From: Neomicrococcus lactis
GTDB lineage: Bacteria > Actinomycetota > Actinomycetes > Actinomycetales > Micrococcaceae
Length of the DNA: 64,000 bases
Direction: 5' to 3'
Assembly (NCBI RefSeq): GCF_014200305.1
Contig: NZ_JACHBL010000001.1
Location: 2,418,001-2,482,000 of the forward strand
The position numbers and the translations under genes are program-made. The notes below the pieces were generated by a model that made no database searches, was not told the DNA's origin, and saw only the letters and a program-made list of their open reading frames with translations. Positions 51,977 through 59,628 of this stretch are shown in pieces (position 1 is the stretch's first letter; each line of letters begins with the position of its first letter).

Positions 51977-52666
51977 ATGGCTCCTCGCTTCGCAGCTGAC
52001 GCGGCGGATGCCGTCTCCGAAATCACTAGCGGTTCAACCGTGATGATTGGCGGATTCGGTAACGCCGGACAGCCCATGGAACTGATCGACGCACTTTTGG
52101 ATTGCGGCGCCACGGATCTCACCGTGGTCAACAACAACGCAGGCCAGGCAGACGCTGGCCTCGCACTGCTCATCAAGGAACGCCGCGTGAAGAAGGTTAT
52201 TTGCTCCTTCCCACGTCAGTCCGACTCGTGGCACTTCGACGCGGCCTACCGCGCTGGCGAGCTCGAGCTTGAACTCGTTCCACAAGGCAATCTCGCCGAG
52301 CGCATCCGCGCCGCAGGCGCTGGCATCGGCGGCTTCTTCACGCCAACCGGCTACGGCACGCTCCTCGCCGAAGGCAAGGAAACGCGCGTCATCGACGGCA
52401 AGGGCTACGTGCTAGAGTCCCCAATCCACGCTGACTTCGCACTCATCAAGGCACTGCGCTCTGACAAGCTCGGCAACTTGGTCTACCGCAAGACGGCCCG
52501 TAACTTCGGACCGATCATGGCAACCGCAGCAAAGAAGACCATTGTTCAGGTCTCCGAGGTCGTGGAAACCGGCGGCTTGGATCCCGAGAACGTGATCACC
52601 CCTGGCATTTTCGTTGACACCGTGGTGACATTGAACGGCGCCGCTACTGAAGAAGGAGCCAAGTAA
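51977..52666 (+). CDS. pcaI: 3-oxoadipate CoA-transferase subunit A PcaI, 229 aa
   Basis: Family I CoA-transferase alpha subunit: GSTVMIGGFGNAGQPMELIDALL is the CoA-binding loop and AGAGIGGFFTPTGYGTLLAEGKE the oxyanion region. It transfers CoA from succinyl-CoA to 3-oxoadipate together with PcaJ. The stop overlaps the PcaJ start (TAATG). The ribosome site is AGGAAGGA. Confidence 0.92.
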   Translation: MAPRFAADAADAVSEITSGSTVMIGGFGNAGQPMELIDALLDCGATDLTVVNNNAGQADAGLALLIKERRVKKVICSFPRQSDSWHFDAAYRAGELELELVPQGNLAERIRAAGAGIGGFFTPTGYGTLLAEGKETRVIDGKGYVLESPIHADFALIKALRSDKLGNLVYRKTARNFGPIMATAAKKTIVQVSEVVETGGLDPENVITPGIFVDTVVTLNGAATEEGAK

Positions 52667-53322
52667 TGACTACTTTTGCTTCCACCGACACCACGCTGGA
52701 CAAGAATGCTTTGGCTCAAGTTGTTGCCGCGGACATCGCCCCGGGCGCGTTCGTGAACTTGGGCATCGGCCAGCCGACCCTCGTCTCCAACTACTTGACC
52801 GCCGATCAGGGCGTCACGCTGCACACCGAGAACGGCATGTTGGGCATGGGCCCGCAGGCTACCGGTGACCAGATTGACGAAGACCTCATCAACGCCGGCA
52901 AGATTCCTGTGACCGAACTTCCGGGCGCTTCCTACTTCCACCACGCTGATTCGTTCGCGATGATGCGCGGCGGCCACTTGGACGTCTGCGTGTTGGGCGC
53001 TTTCCAGGTCTCCCGCGAGGGCGATCTCGCGAACTGGCACACTGGTGCTCCGGACGCCATCCCAGCTGTGGGCGGCGCGATGGACCTCGCCATCGGCGCG
53101 AAGGAAACCTGGGTCATGATGACCTTGCTAGCCAAGGACGGTTCATCGAAGCTCGTGGACACCTTGACCTACCCGGTCACCGGCTTGGGTTGCGTCAAGC
53201 GCGTCTACACCGAGCAGGCAATCTTCTTGATTGAAGAAGGCCGTGTCGTAGTGCGTTCCACGCATGGCACCACTTTCGAAGAGCTGCAGGAGAAGGTTCC
53301 GTTCGCTCTCGAGCGCGCCTAA
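52666..53322 (+). CDS. pcaJ: 3-oxoadipate CoA-transferase subunit B PcaJ, 218 aa
   Basis: Family I CoA-transferase beta subunit with the catalytic glutamate in LHTENGMLGMGP and the GxGGAMDL segment (VGGAMDLAIGA). Works as a heteromer with PcaI. AGAAGGAG lies before its ATG. A terminator follows the gene. Confidence 0.92.
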   Translation: MTTFASTDTTLDKNALAQVVAADIAPGAFVNLGIGQPTLVSNYLTADQGVTLHTENGMLGMGPQATGDQIDEDLINAGKIPVTELPGASYFHHADSFAMMRGGHLDVCVLGAFQVSREGDLANWHTGAPDAIPAVGGAMDLAIGAKETWVMMTLLAKDGSSKLVDTLTYPVTGLGCVKRVYTEQAIFLIEEGRVVVRSTHGTTFEELQEKVPFALERA

Positions 53323-53338
53323 CCGCAGATTGACTGCG

Positions 53339-53376
53339 AACCGCGCCGCTTCACAAACATGAAACGGCGCGGTTTT
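53339..53376 (+). terminator. rho-independent terminator after pcaJ
   Basis: AACCGCGCCG (53339-53348) and its exact complement (53365-53374), with inner TTC/GAA pairs and TTTT at the end. Confidence 0.82.
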
Positions 53377-53427
53377 GCGTATTCTTGAGTGTCACTTTTG
53401 AGCCAGAACAGGAGGGAAGCTGCCGCT

Positions 53428-54303
53428 ATGGTTTCTCAGAATTACGACGACGCAGCTTCCGTCGCGGAGCTATCCTCCGAAACGCCGGGGGTTGAGTCCG
53501 CAGCGGGGTCCGAATCAGCGCTCGGCTCCGAATCAGCGCTCGGCTCCGGCGCCGTGCAGTCGTTGGCACGCGGCCTAGAAGTGATCCGTTCCTTCGACGC
53601 CGAGCATCCATCGATGACTTTGACCGAGGTTGCGAAGCGCACCGGCTTGTCTCGAGCTACTGCTCGCCGCTTCTTGTTGACGCTTGCCCAGCTGGGATAC
53701 GTGCGCTTTGACGGCAAGTTCTTTGAACTGACCTCACGCGTTTTGCAGTTGGGGTATTCCTACTTGAGCTCACACACCCTGCCGCAAATGGTGGAGCCGG
53801 CGCTCGAGCAGCTCTCCGGTCTACTCAACGAATCGTGCTCCGCATCTGTTTTGGACGATGACGAGATCGTCTACATCGCTCGCGTGCACACACGCCGCAT
53901 CATGCGCATCGGTATCTCTGTGGGCACTCGATTGCCCGCTTATGCCACCAGCATGGGTCGCGTGATGCTTGCGTATCTACCGGAGGCTGAGCGCGATGCC
54001 GCGATTGAGCGCGTCTCCACGAATGCGTTCACGCCTGCCACCATCACCACGCCAGAAGGGCTCAAGAAGGAGCTCGAACTCGTGCGACAGCAGGGCTATT
54101 GCGTAGTGAATCAGGAGCTGGAAATTGGTTTGCAGTCCGTTGCTGTGCCGGTATTCGGTGCAGATGGCGACGTGGTCTGTGCACTCAACGTTTCCATGAG
54201 CGTGATGCCGCGTGCTCAAGTGGCACCGGACCTCGATGTCATTGTGCCCGCTCTTCAGCAGACGGCTCAGCGCATTGGAGCTGATCTGCGCGCGAAGCGC
54301 TGA
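53428..54303 (+). CDS. pcaR: IclR family regulator, PcaR-type, 291 aa
   Basis: Winged helix about 55-115 (LTEVAKRTGLSRATARRFLLTLAQLGYV), effector domain 125-285 (SLSHTLPQMVEP-like region, IGISVGTRLPAYATSMGRVMLAYL, VAVPVFGADGDVVCALNVS). The PcaR/PobR group of IclR proteins shares this layout; it probably responds to 3-oxoadipate and binds upstream of pcaF. The N-terminal 50 residues are disordered and hold a tandem duplication (SESALG twice, from an 18-bp DNA repeat at 53512). ATG 53428 has AGGAGGG 11 bases upstream. Confidence 0.85.
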   Translation: MVSQNYDDAASVAELSSETPGVESAAGSESALGSESALGSGAVQSLARGLEVIRSFDAEHPSMTLTEVAKRTGLSRATARRFLLTLAQLGYVRFDGKFFELTSRVLQLGYSYLSSHTLPQMVEPALEQLSGLLNESCSASVLDDDEIVYIARVHTRRIMRIGISVGTRLPAYATSMGRVMLAYLPEAERDAAIERVSTNAFTPATITTPEGLKKELELVRQQGYCVVNQELEIGLQSVAVPVFGADGDVVCALNVSMSVMPRAQVAPDLDVIVPALQQTAQRIGADLRAKR

Positions 54304-54311
54304 CAGAGGTT

Positions 54312-55274
54312 TTAGCGTGGTGCTTCAGCGAGCAGTGCCGAGACGCGTTCCACGAAGACGGCCGCTGCATTCTGGACCGAGGGGACACTGGCACGTTCGT
54401 TCTCATGAACGTCTCGAGCTGACCGCGCCGGTGGCTTGTTCGTCAATGAGAGAACACTGCGGGAGAGCTTTGCCTCGGGGATGTTGATGGACTGGGTGCC
54501 GTTAGGGATGTTCGTGAGCGCCAACTTTGGAACCAGCGCAGCACCGAGTCCTGATGCGACCAGTGAGAGCGTCGAGTTGAAGTCGTCCGAGTAGGCCACC
54601 ACGCGTGGTTGCATTCCGAGGGACGCAAACAGGTTGGCGATGACTACGGCGTCGGAGGCGCCGGGGTGGTGCATGATCCACGGCATGTCCGCGAGCTGGG
54701 CAGGGGAGAGGGCGGTGTTTGCCTCGAAGCCCCATGCCTCTGGAATCACAAACACAAAAGGATCCTCGGCCAACCAGGTGCGCTTGAGTGCGGCTGGCCA
54801 AGCCAGTCCACCTTGACCCACTTGGAACACCAAAGCCACGTCCAAGCCATTTTCAGACCGCAGACCGCGCACGCTGTGCGCAGGTTCGCCCACGCTCAAC
54901 TGCAACTGAATTCCGGAAGCCAGCCAGGCGTCGTCGTGCATGAGGCGGGGAATCAGGTAGGAAGCGAGCGAAGGGAAGATGCCTACGCGCAACTCAACGT
55001 GCGAGCTACTGCGCTCCGCAGCGGAGGACGCCGCCACGAGCGACTCGAGTTCCGTCAGAACAATGCGGGCATGACGCGCCATTGCGTCCGCAGCAGGGAG
55101 CGGGACGGCGGCGCGGGCGCTACGTTCAAAGAGTTTGACGCCGGACGCTCGCTCGAGCGAACTGATCTGCTGGCTCACCGCTGAGGCCGTGAGATTGAGG
55201 CGCGGAGCGGCCGCAGCAAACGAACCGGCGTCGAGGACCTCGAGAAGAATACGGAGCTGATGAGGATTGATCAT
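54312..55274 (-). CDS. LysR family transcriptional regulator, 320 aa
   Basis: N-terminal helix-turn-helix (GSFAAAAPRLNLTASAVSQQISSLERASGVKLFER) and a periplasmic-binding-like effector domain (90-300). It lies next to pcaR, convergent, with no other close target; the gene upstream on this strand encodes an acidic protein. The ligand is unknown. Gene family is certain, target is not. Confidence 0.87.
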   Translation of the reverse strand: MINPHQLRILLEVLDAGSFAAAAPRLNLTASAVSQQISSLERASGVKLFERSARAAVPLPAADAMARHARIVLTELESLVAASSAAERSSSHVELRVGIFPSLASYLIPRLMHDDAWLASGIQLQLSVGEPAHSVRGLRSENGLDVALVFQVGQGGLAWPAALKRTWLAEDPFVFVIPEAWGFEANTALSPAQLADMPWIMHHPGASDAVVIANLFASLGMQPRVVAYSDDFNSTLSLVASGLGAALVPKLALTNIPNGTQSINIPEAKLSRSVLSLTNKPPARSARDVHENERASVPSVQNAAAVFVERVSALLAEAPR

Positions 55275-55304
55275 GGCGACTTTCGATCATAGTCGCCAGT
55301 GAGG

Positions 55305-55673
55305 CTACTCCTCGTCTTCTTCCTCTTCGTCGAACTCGTCATCCTCTTCTTCGTCGTCGTAATCGTCGTCGAAATCCTCATCTTCGTCATCATCGACGTC
55401 GTCATCGTCTCCATCATCCAGGCCGGCCTCGACGTCCTCATCGGATTCGTCGTCGCCCCAGTCGGCAACATCTTCTTCGTCGGTGCCGTCGTCCACCATG
55501 TCCTCTTCGCCGTCGATGAGGTAGGTGTGCTGGCGCAACGGATCGATGCGGTTCATGGAGTCCGGATCATCTGAGGAACCTTCGGGAGGCGTGCCATCGC
55601 GGCCGTCTTCGGGATCCTCGTAATCGTCTTGGAACTGATCATCAAACTCGGTGTCTTCAAATGGATCGCTCAC
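55305..55673 (-). CDS. highly acidic protein of unknown function, 122 aa
   Basis: Well over half of the residues are Asp or Glu, and the last ~35 residues are almost pure D/E runs. There are few positive charges, so the isoelectric point must be extremely low. A strong ribosome site (AAGGAGG, 7 bases before the GTG) and a clean start argue that it is expressed. No family recognised. Such acidic tails can bind Ca2+ or mimic nucleic acid, but nothing in this sequence shows which. Confidence 0.7.
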   Translation of the reverse strand: MSDPFEDTEFDDQFQDDYEDPEDGRDGTPPEGSSDDPDSMNRIDPLRQHTYLIDGEEDMVDDGTDEEDVADWGDDESDEDVEAGLDDGDDDDVDDDEDEDFDDDYDDEEEDDEFDEEEEDEE

Positions 55674-55835
55674 GACTATTCCTCCTTGATGTGCCCTTTT
55701 GCGTCCGGCTATGGTTCGCGTCTCAATGCGGCGCTTGTTGTCAGCCTATGCGCTTTTTGCCGTTCGCGGGAGGGGTGTGGAGAACCTTTTAGGGCACAGT
55801 TTGGGGGTCATTTCTATCGAGCGTAGAATTCGGCT

Positions 55836-56315
55836 ATGACTCGAGAGTCCTTGCCTACGGAAGCCAAAACGTCCCGCGATTCATATGACTGGTTAGGGAT
55901 GCGTTTGGTGCTGCCGGCGCTCTGGCTGGGCCTCATTGTGGGAATCTCGCTCATTGAAGCGCCCTTGAAATTCACGGCGCCAGGAATCACCATCCCTCTG
56001 GGACTTGGAATCGGCCGTTTGGTCTTCGGGGCCATGAATATCGTGGAGATCGTCATTCTCGCGGCATGGTTCTTCGCAACGTTTGGACGCGGTCTCGCGA
56101 GCAGTTACCAGCGCATGGTTTCCGCGGCGGCAGCTGTGCTTCTGGTCAAGGTTGCGTGGATTCGTCCGCAACTCAATCATGAGACGGACTTGGTGTTGAG
56201 CGGCGCATCCCAAGGTGGATCCTTGTGGCACTACGCCTACATTGCATGCGACGGCGCCCTGATCCTCTTGTTGATTGCCGCTTTGTGGGCTGGGATCAGG
56301 GCGCTTCGTCGCTAG
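55836..56315 (+). CDS. four-helix membrane protein of unknown function, 159 aa
   Basis: Four hydrophobic segments (about 24-46, 62-85, 92-110 and 132-154). GLIVGISLIEAPLKFTAPGITIPLGLGIGRLVFGAMNIVEI resembles small membrane proteins seen widely in actinobacteria with no assigned function. TAGAAT lies 6 bases before the ATG, so the message may be leaderless. Confidence 0.78.
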   Translation: MTRESLPTEAKTSRDSYDWLGMRLVLPALWLGLIVGISLIEAPLKFTAPGITIPLGLGIGRLVFGAMNIVEIVILAAWFFATFGRGLASSYQRMVSAAAAVLLVKVAWIRPQLNHETDLVLSGASQGGSLWHYAYIACDGALILLLIAALWAGIRALRR

Positions 56316-56354
56316 TTGGCTGGCCTAGCTAGTTGTCATAGGTAGATGGCCGCT

Positions 56355-57374
56355 TTAGTTGGTAGCAGCAATTTCCTGTGCGGAGGTCTTTAGGCCCATG
56401 GCCTCAGCAGTGATCTCAATGGATCGCACGCGGTCCTCATGCTCCACGGCGGAGTGCACGGTGATGAGCTCATTCACGCCGGTGGCCGAGACAAAATGAT
56501 CTAGGTATTCCTTCACGCGTTCGCCCGTGCCGACAGCCAGATAAGTGAGCATGCGAAGGACCTGTTGTCCGGCTGGGGACTCCATGACCATGTCCGCTTC
56601 CTCGTCCGTGAACGGCTCGGCGCGGCCGCGGCCCAGCATCTGACGGATCCGCTGACGCTTGCTCTGCTCCAGAATCTCGAAGGCTTTCTCGTCCGTATCG
56701 GCGGCAACAATGTTGATGCCCGCGCTCACGTATGGCTCTTGCAAAACTGAGCTTGGGCGGAAGTTGTCCTTGTAGACCTGCACGGCCTGCATGAGGGCAT
56801 CCGGCGCAAAGTGGCTCGCAAACGAATACGGCAGACCCAACTGTGCCGCCAATTGTGCGCCGAACAAGCTGGAGCCAAGAATGGTCAGCGGAACGTTCGT
56901 GCCTTGACCTGGTGTTGCGGCGACGCCCTGGATGACGGACTTGCCCTGCAGGTAGCCCTGAAGTTCTAAGACGTCGTTCGGGAATGCATCTGCGGCGGCA
57001 AAGTCGCGGCGCAGTGCGCGGAATGTTGCTTGATCAGAACCGGGCGCGCGGCCTAGGCCAAGGTTGATGCGGCCCGGGAAGAGTTCTTCAAGAGTGCCGA
57101 ACTGTTCGGCGATCACCAAGGGGGAGTGGTTGGGCAGCATGATGCCGCCGGCGCCGACTTGAATGGTGTTCGTATGGTTTGCCACGTGGCACATGAGCAC
57201 GCTCGTGGCGCTCGAGGCAATGGTGGACATGTTGTGGTGCTCGGCGTACCAAACGCCCTTGTAACCAAGCTGTTCTGCGCGCTGAGCAACCTCCACAGAT
57301 TCTTTGAAGGACACTGCGGCGGTGCTGTTGGGGCGAATAATTGCGAGGTCCAGAATGGAAAGTGGTGTGCTCAT
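56355..57374 (-). CDS. LLM class flavin-dependent oxidoreductase, 339 aa
   Basis: A luciferase-like TIM barrel of the MsnO8 (YhbW-like) group: PLSILDLAII start, AEQLGYKGVWYAEHHNM, GGIMLPNHSPLVIAEQFGTLEELFPGRINLGLGRAPG. It uses reduced FMN or F420 on an unknown substrate. ATG 57374 matches the family N-terminus; an upstream in-frame start adds 11 residues without support. Confidence 0.85.
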   Translation of the reverse strand: MSTPLSILDLAIIRPNSTAAVSFKESVEVAQRAEQLGYKGVWYAEHHNMSTIASSATSVLMCHVANHTNTIQVGAGGIMLPNHSPLVIAEQFGTLEELFPGRINLGLGRAPGSDQATFRALRRDFAAADAFPNDVLELQGYLQGKSVIQGVAATPGQGTNVPLTILGSSLFGAQLAAQLGLPYSFASHFAPDALMQAVQVYKDNFRPSSVLQEPYVSAGINIVAADTDEKAFEILEQSKRQRIRQMLGRGRAEPFTDEEADMVMESPAGQQVLRMLTYLAVGTGERVKEYLDHFVSATGVNELITVHSAVEHEDRVRSIEITAEAMGLKTSAQEIAATN

Positions 57375-57477
57375 ATCCAGTGACAACTCGCTAAGGCGGC
57401 TGCGCATTCCCGGAAATGACGACGACGCTGCCTCGCGTGAGTCGCGGAGCTTGCGGAATCATTCACGGGACAAACGA

Positions 57478-57522
57478 AGAACCTCCCGTTCGAAGGCGTG
57501 AAGCCTAAGAACGAGAGGTTCT
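57478..57522 (-). terminator. hairpin downstream of the cold-shock gene
   Basis: AGAACCTC/GAGGTTCT outer stem, CGTTC/GAACG middle and AGGC/GCCT inner pairs with small bulges. It terminates the csp transcript on the minus strand. Confidence 0.55.
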
Positions 57523-57571
57523 CGTGGGGGACGTTAGCGTCCCAATGTTCGAGGATTCGAACTATCTAAAA

Positions 57572-57775
57572 TTAGATAGCCTGAATGTCTACTGCCTGAG
57601 GGCCCTTTTGGCCATCGGTGATTTCGAACTCTACGCGCTGTCCTTCTTCAAGAGCGCGGAAGCCCTTGGACTGGATTGCGGAGTAGTGAGCGAAAACGTC
57701 TGCTGAGTTATCGTCTGGAGCGATAAAGCCGTAGCCCTTTTCAGCGTTAAACCATTTTACGACGCCAGTTGCCAT
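57572..57775 (-). CDS. cold-shock protein, CspA family, 67 aa
   Basis: A single cold-shock (OB-fold) domain with both RNA-binding motifs: KGYGFIA (RNP1) and DVFAHYSAI (RNP2 region). It opens RNA secondary structure, often after temperature downshift or in stationary phase. The long AT-rich leader upstream (57776-57950) is usual for cold-inducible csp genes. Confidence 0.95.
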   Translation of the reverse strand: MATGVVKWFNAEKGYGFIAPDDNSADVFAHYSAIQSKGFRALEEGQRVEFEITDGQKGPQAVDIQAI

Positions 57776-58056
57776 TTTGATTGTTTCCTTTCGGATGTCC
57801 TTGCGGACGTAGGGGTGCAGGTCCCAGGATTGAAGACCTACATGCAGCTACGTGATGTACCGCTAACAGGAAAGGATGACTCTCGAAAGAAAGTCAGGCA
57901 CTACCAACTGCGGGAACTACTGAAACTACTTAATTGAGATTACGCCACATTCGGAAGAATAGCTATACGGATCTGAGATATTTTGGCGAGTTAACCCAAA
58001 GTTCATCTTTGGGATGAAATACGAAAGATGATTGTTTCGTATTTCTAGGCCAAATT
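57776..58056. other. 281-base region upstream of csp, probable structured 5' leader
   Basis: Contains the csp ribosome site (GGAAA near 57788) and a leader with short complementary blocks (GTCCTTGCGGAC at 57797). No ORF or known riboswitch seen. Confidence 0.4.
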
Positions 58057-58830
58057 CTACTTCTTTTTATCCGATTTCCGAGCTTGTCCAGGCGCGAGGC
58101 TCTCCGGGGATTCGAGGTAGTCATCCAGCACTTTAGTGCTGTGACTAGGGGCTGTTCCGTTCGCCTCAAGCTGGTAGGTGTGAATGAGCCCGCGAGTGAG
58201 GCTGCGAATTGCATCCGCATAAAGCTTCTCGCCATAGTCGACATCAGAGAGTATGACGAGTCCACTCTGTGTGCCGGAAGTCTCAGCGCTGATTTCCATG
58301 GAGACGAGTCCGTGCATGCATGCCCAGGAAGAGATCAAGAAGGTGGACACCTTGTTCTCAGGGATGGGCAGCTGTCCCAGCTCGATCGCACGCCGGACCG
58401 CGTCCACGGACGGCTTGGCCAAATCCGCCGAGAACTTCATGTCTGCAACCGGAATGCCGCCCTGAGTCTCGGGAAGCGAATGGTCCAGCTTGAGAGCACC
58501 GTCAAAGAGGATGCTGTACAAGTTGGGATTAGCAAGAGCCCAGTTGCGGTACATGAACATAGCTTCGTCCATGTACTTCAGTGGCCGGTCGGGGTCATAC
58601 TCAATTGTCGAGAAGTCCGCGTGATAGCTCTCGGCTGCCCGGCGATACAAGGCAAAGCGAATGCCGTCCATGCCACCGAAGAGAGTGTAGACAGCCGTGG
58701 TGCTGGTGTTGACGGCACTGCAGAGTCGGCGTGCGCTCAAACCATCGACGCCTTCCGTGGCGGTGATGCGCGCAGCCTCGTCCAGCATCTGATTCCTCAA
58801 AGATATGTCATGAATGCGGGGTCGAGCCAT
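58057..58830 (-). CDS. TetR family transcriptional regulator, 257 aa
   Basis: Helix-turn-helix about 8-55 (ITATEGVDGLSARRLCSAVNTSTTAVYTLFGGMDGIRFALY) and a TetR_C-type ligand domain. ATG 58830 is preferred because a TGTCA-N5-TGACA palindrome lies 12 bases upstream and the frame further up is not conserved. The short gap to the divergent ferritin-like gene means the two may share control. Ligand unknown. Confidence 0.83.
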   Translation of the reverse strand: MARPRIHDISLRNQMLDEAARITATEGVDGLSARRLCSAVNTSTTAVYTLFGGMDGIRFALYRRAAESYHADFSTIEYDPDRPLKYMDEAMFMYRNWALANPNLYSILFDGALKLDHSLPETQGGIPVADMKFSADLAKPSVDAVRRAIELGQLPIPENKVSTFLISSWACMHGLVSMEISAETSGTQSGLVILSDVDYGEKLYADAIRSLTRGLIHTYQLEANGTAPSHSTKVLDDYLESPESLAPGQARKSDKKK

Positions 58831-58841
58831 AGCGGAAAGTA

Positions 58842-58856
58842 TGTCACGGTATGACA
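58842..58856. promoter_or_regulatory. candidate TetR autoregulatory operator
   Basis: TGTCA-CGGTA-TGACA, perfect 5-bp arms, directly upstream of the TetR gene and within the region shared with the divergent ferritin-like gene. Confidence 0.5.
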
Positions 58857-58964
58857 ACTTATAACACTGGTGCAACGACCGTATCCAGAACTTTTTTTGC
58901 TGCGAGTGATTCTTTCTAGATCTCGATTCCCGATCGCCGTAGGCTGTGGACTGGCAACTAAAAG

Positions 58965-59234
58965 GTGAACTCGAAAAAAGCATTCAATAAGCAAGTGACC
59001 CTTGAGATGGAAGCCTCAATCGTCTACCGCCAGATGGCAATCGCGATAAAAGTTCTCAATTTGCCGGGCATTGCCCAGTGGTTTCGTGCGCAATCTGAAG
59101 AAGAGATTGTGCACTGCGAAAAGTTCATTAAGCACATGACGGATCGTGACGCTCACCCGACCTTCTTGGCGACTTCCGCCGTCAAGATCAAGGTAGCAGC
59201 GGCTCTCGAGGCGAGGGTCCAGCCAGCAGAATAA
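58965..59234 (+). CDS. truncated ferritin, 89 aa
   Basis: The N-terminal half of a ferritin subunit: FNKQVTLEMEASIVYRQMAIAIKVLNLPGIAQWFRAQSEEEIVHCEKFIKHM covers helices A and B with the first di-iron ligands (E, E-x-x-H). A normal ferritin runs to about 165 residues. Here the sequence ends after the loop at helix C, so the other ligands are missing and no functional iron site can form. The stop is followed at once by a terminator, so the deletion is old or exact. It might also be a distinct short protein. Confidence 0.6.
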   Translation: MNSKKAFNKQVTLEMEASIVYRQMAIAIKVLNLPGIAQWFRAQSEEEIVHCEKFIKHMTDRDAHPTFLATSAVKIKVAAALEARVQPAE

Positions 59235-59244
59235 GTGCCGTCTG

Positions 59245-59272
59245 GGGAGGAATGCCTCCCGCTAGATTTTTT
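59245..59272 (+). terminator. rho-independent terminator
   Basis: GGGAGG-AATG-CCTCCC stem, then TTTTTT at 59267-59272. Confidence 0.8.
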
Positions 59273-59290
59273 GCATATATAACTGCATTA

Positions 59291-59339
59291 AGTACGACGC
59301 CGCAGCTCACCCACATGCGTAAGCTGCGGCGTCGTCGTA
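59291..59339. repeat. strong inverted repeat sharing 21 bp with the end of the pobA-linked IclR gene
   Basis: TACGACGCCGCAGCT pairs with AGCTGCGGCGTCGTCGTA. The left arm plus flank (59291-59311) is identical over 21 bases to 47502-47522 inside the IclR gene. Confidence 0.6.
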
Positions 59340-59344
59340 TTTAA

Positions 59345-59628
59345 GAAATAGGGCGAAACTCTACGGTGGATGTTGAGGGTGAAGATTGACCCATTTGTCA
59401 AGGCGAAACCTGAATCACCGGCGAGTTCAAGACGACGCGCCGCCTGTTAATTATTTACTTGCACAAATCGTTACTTTCGTGTTTAACCTTATTGTCGAGG
59501 CTTCAAGTAATCCCCAATTTTCTTTGAGGCCTCACACAGGTGATTTCTGGCACCCCAATCCGGTTATCACTTGCACCTAACCGTTCATTGTTCGGCGGGA
59601 AACCGCCGACTCCGTGAGGAAGTTCCCC
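59345..59628 (+). other. leader region of the M23/SH3 hydrolase gene
   Basis: 284 bases. AT-rich up to 59510, then a hairpin TCGGCGG-GAAA-CCGCCGA (59592-59609) just before the ribosome site (GAGGAAG, 59616). Wall-hydrolase genes in actinobacteria often have c-di-AMP riboswitches here, but I could not match the conserved blocks. Confidence 0.4.

Noticed and set aside
59345-59628. c-di-AMP (ydaO-type) riboswitch before the M23/SH3 gene
   Set aside because: The gene type fits, but I could not find the conserved ydaO blocks, only a GAAA-loop hairpin. An Rfam RF00379 search would decide.
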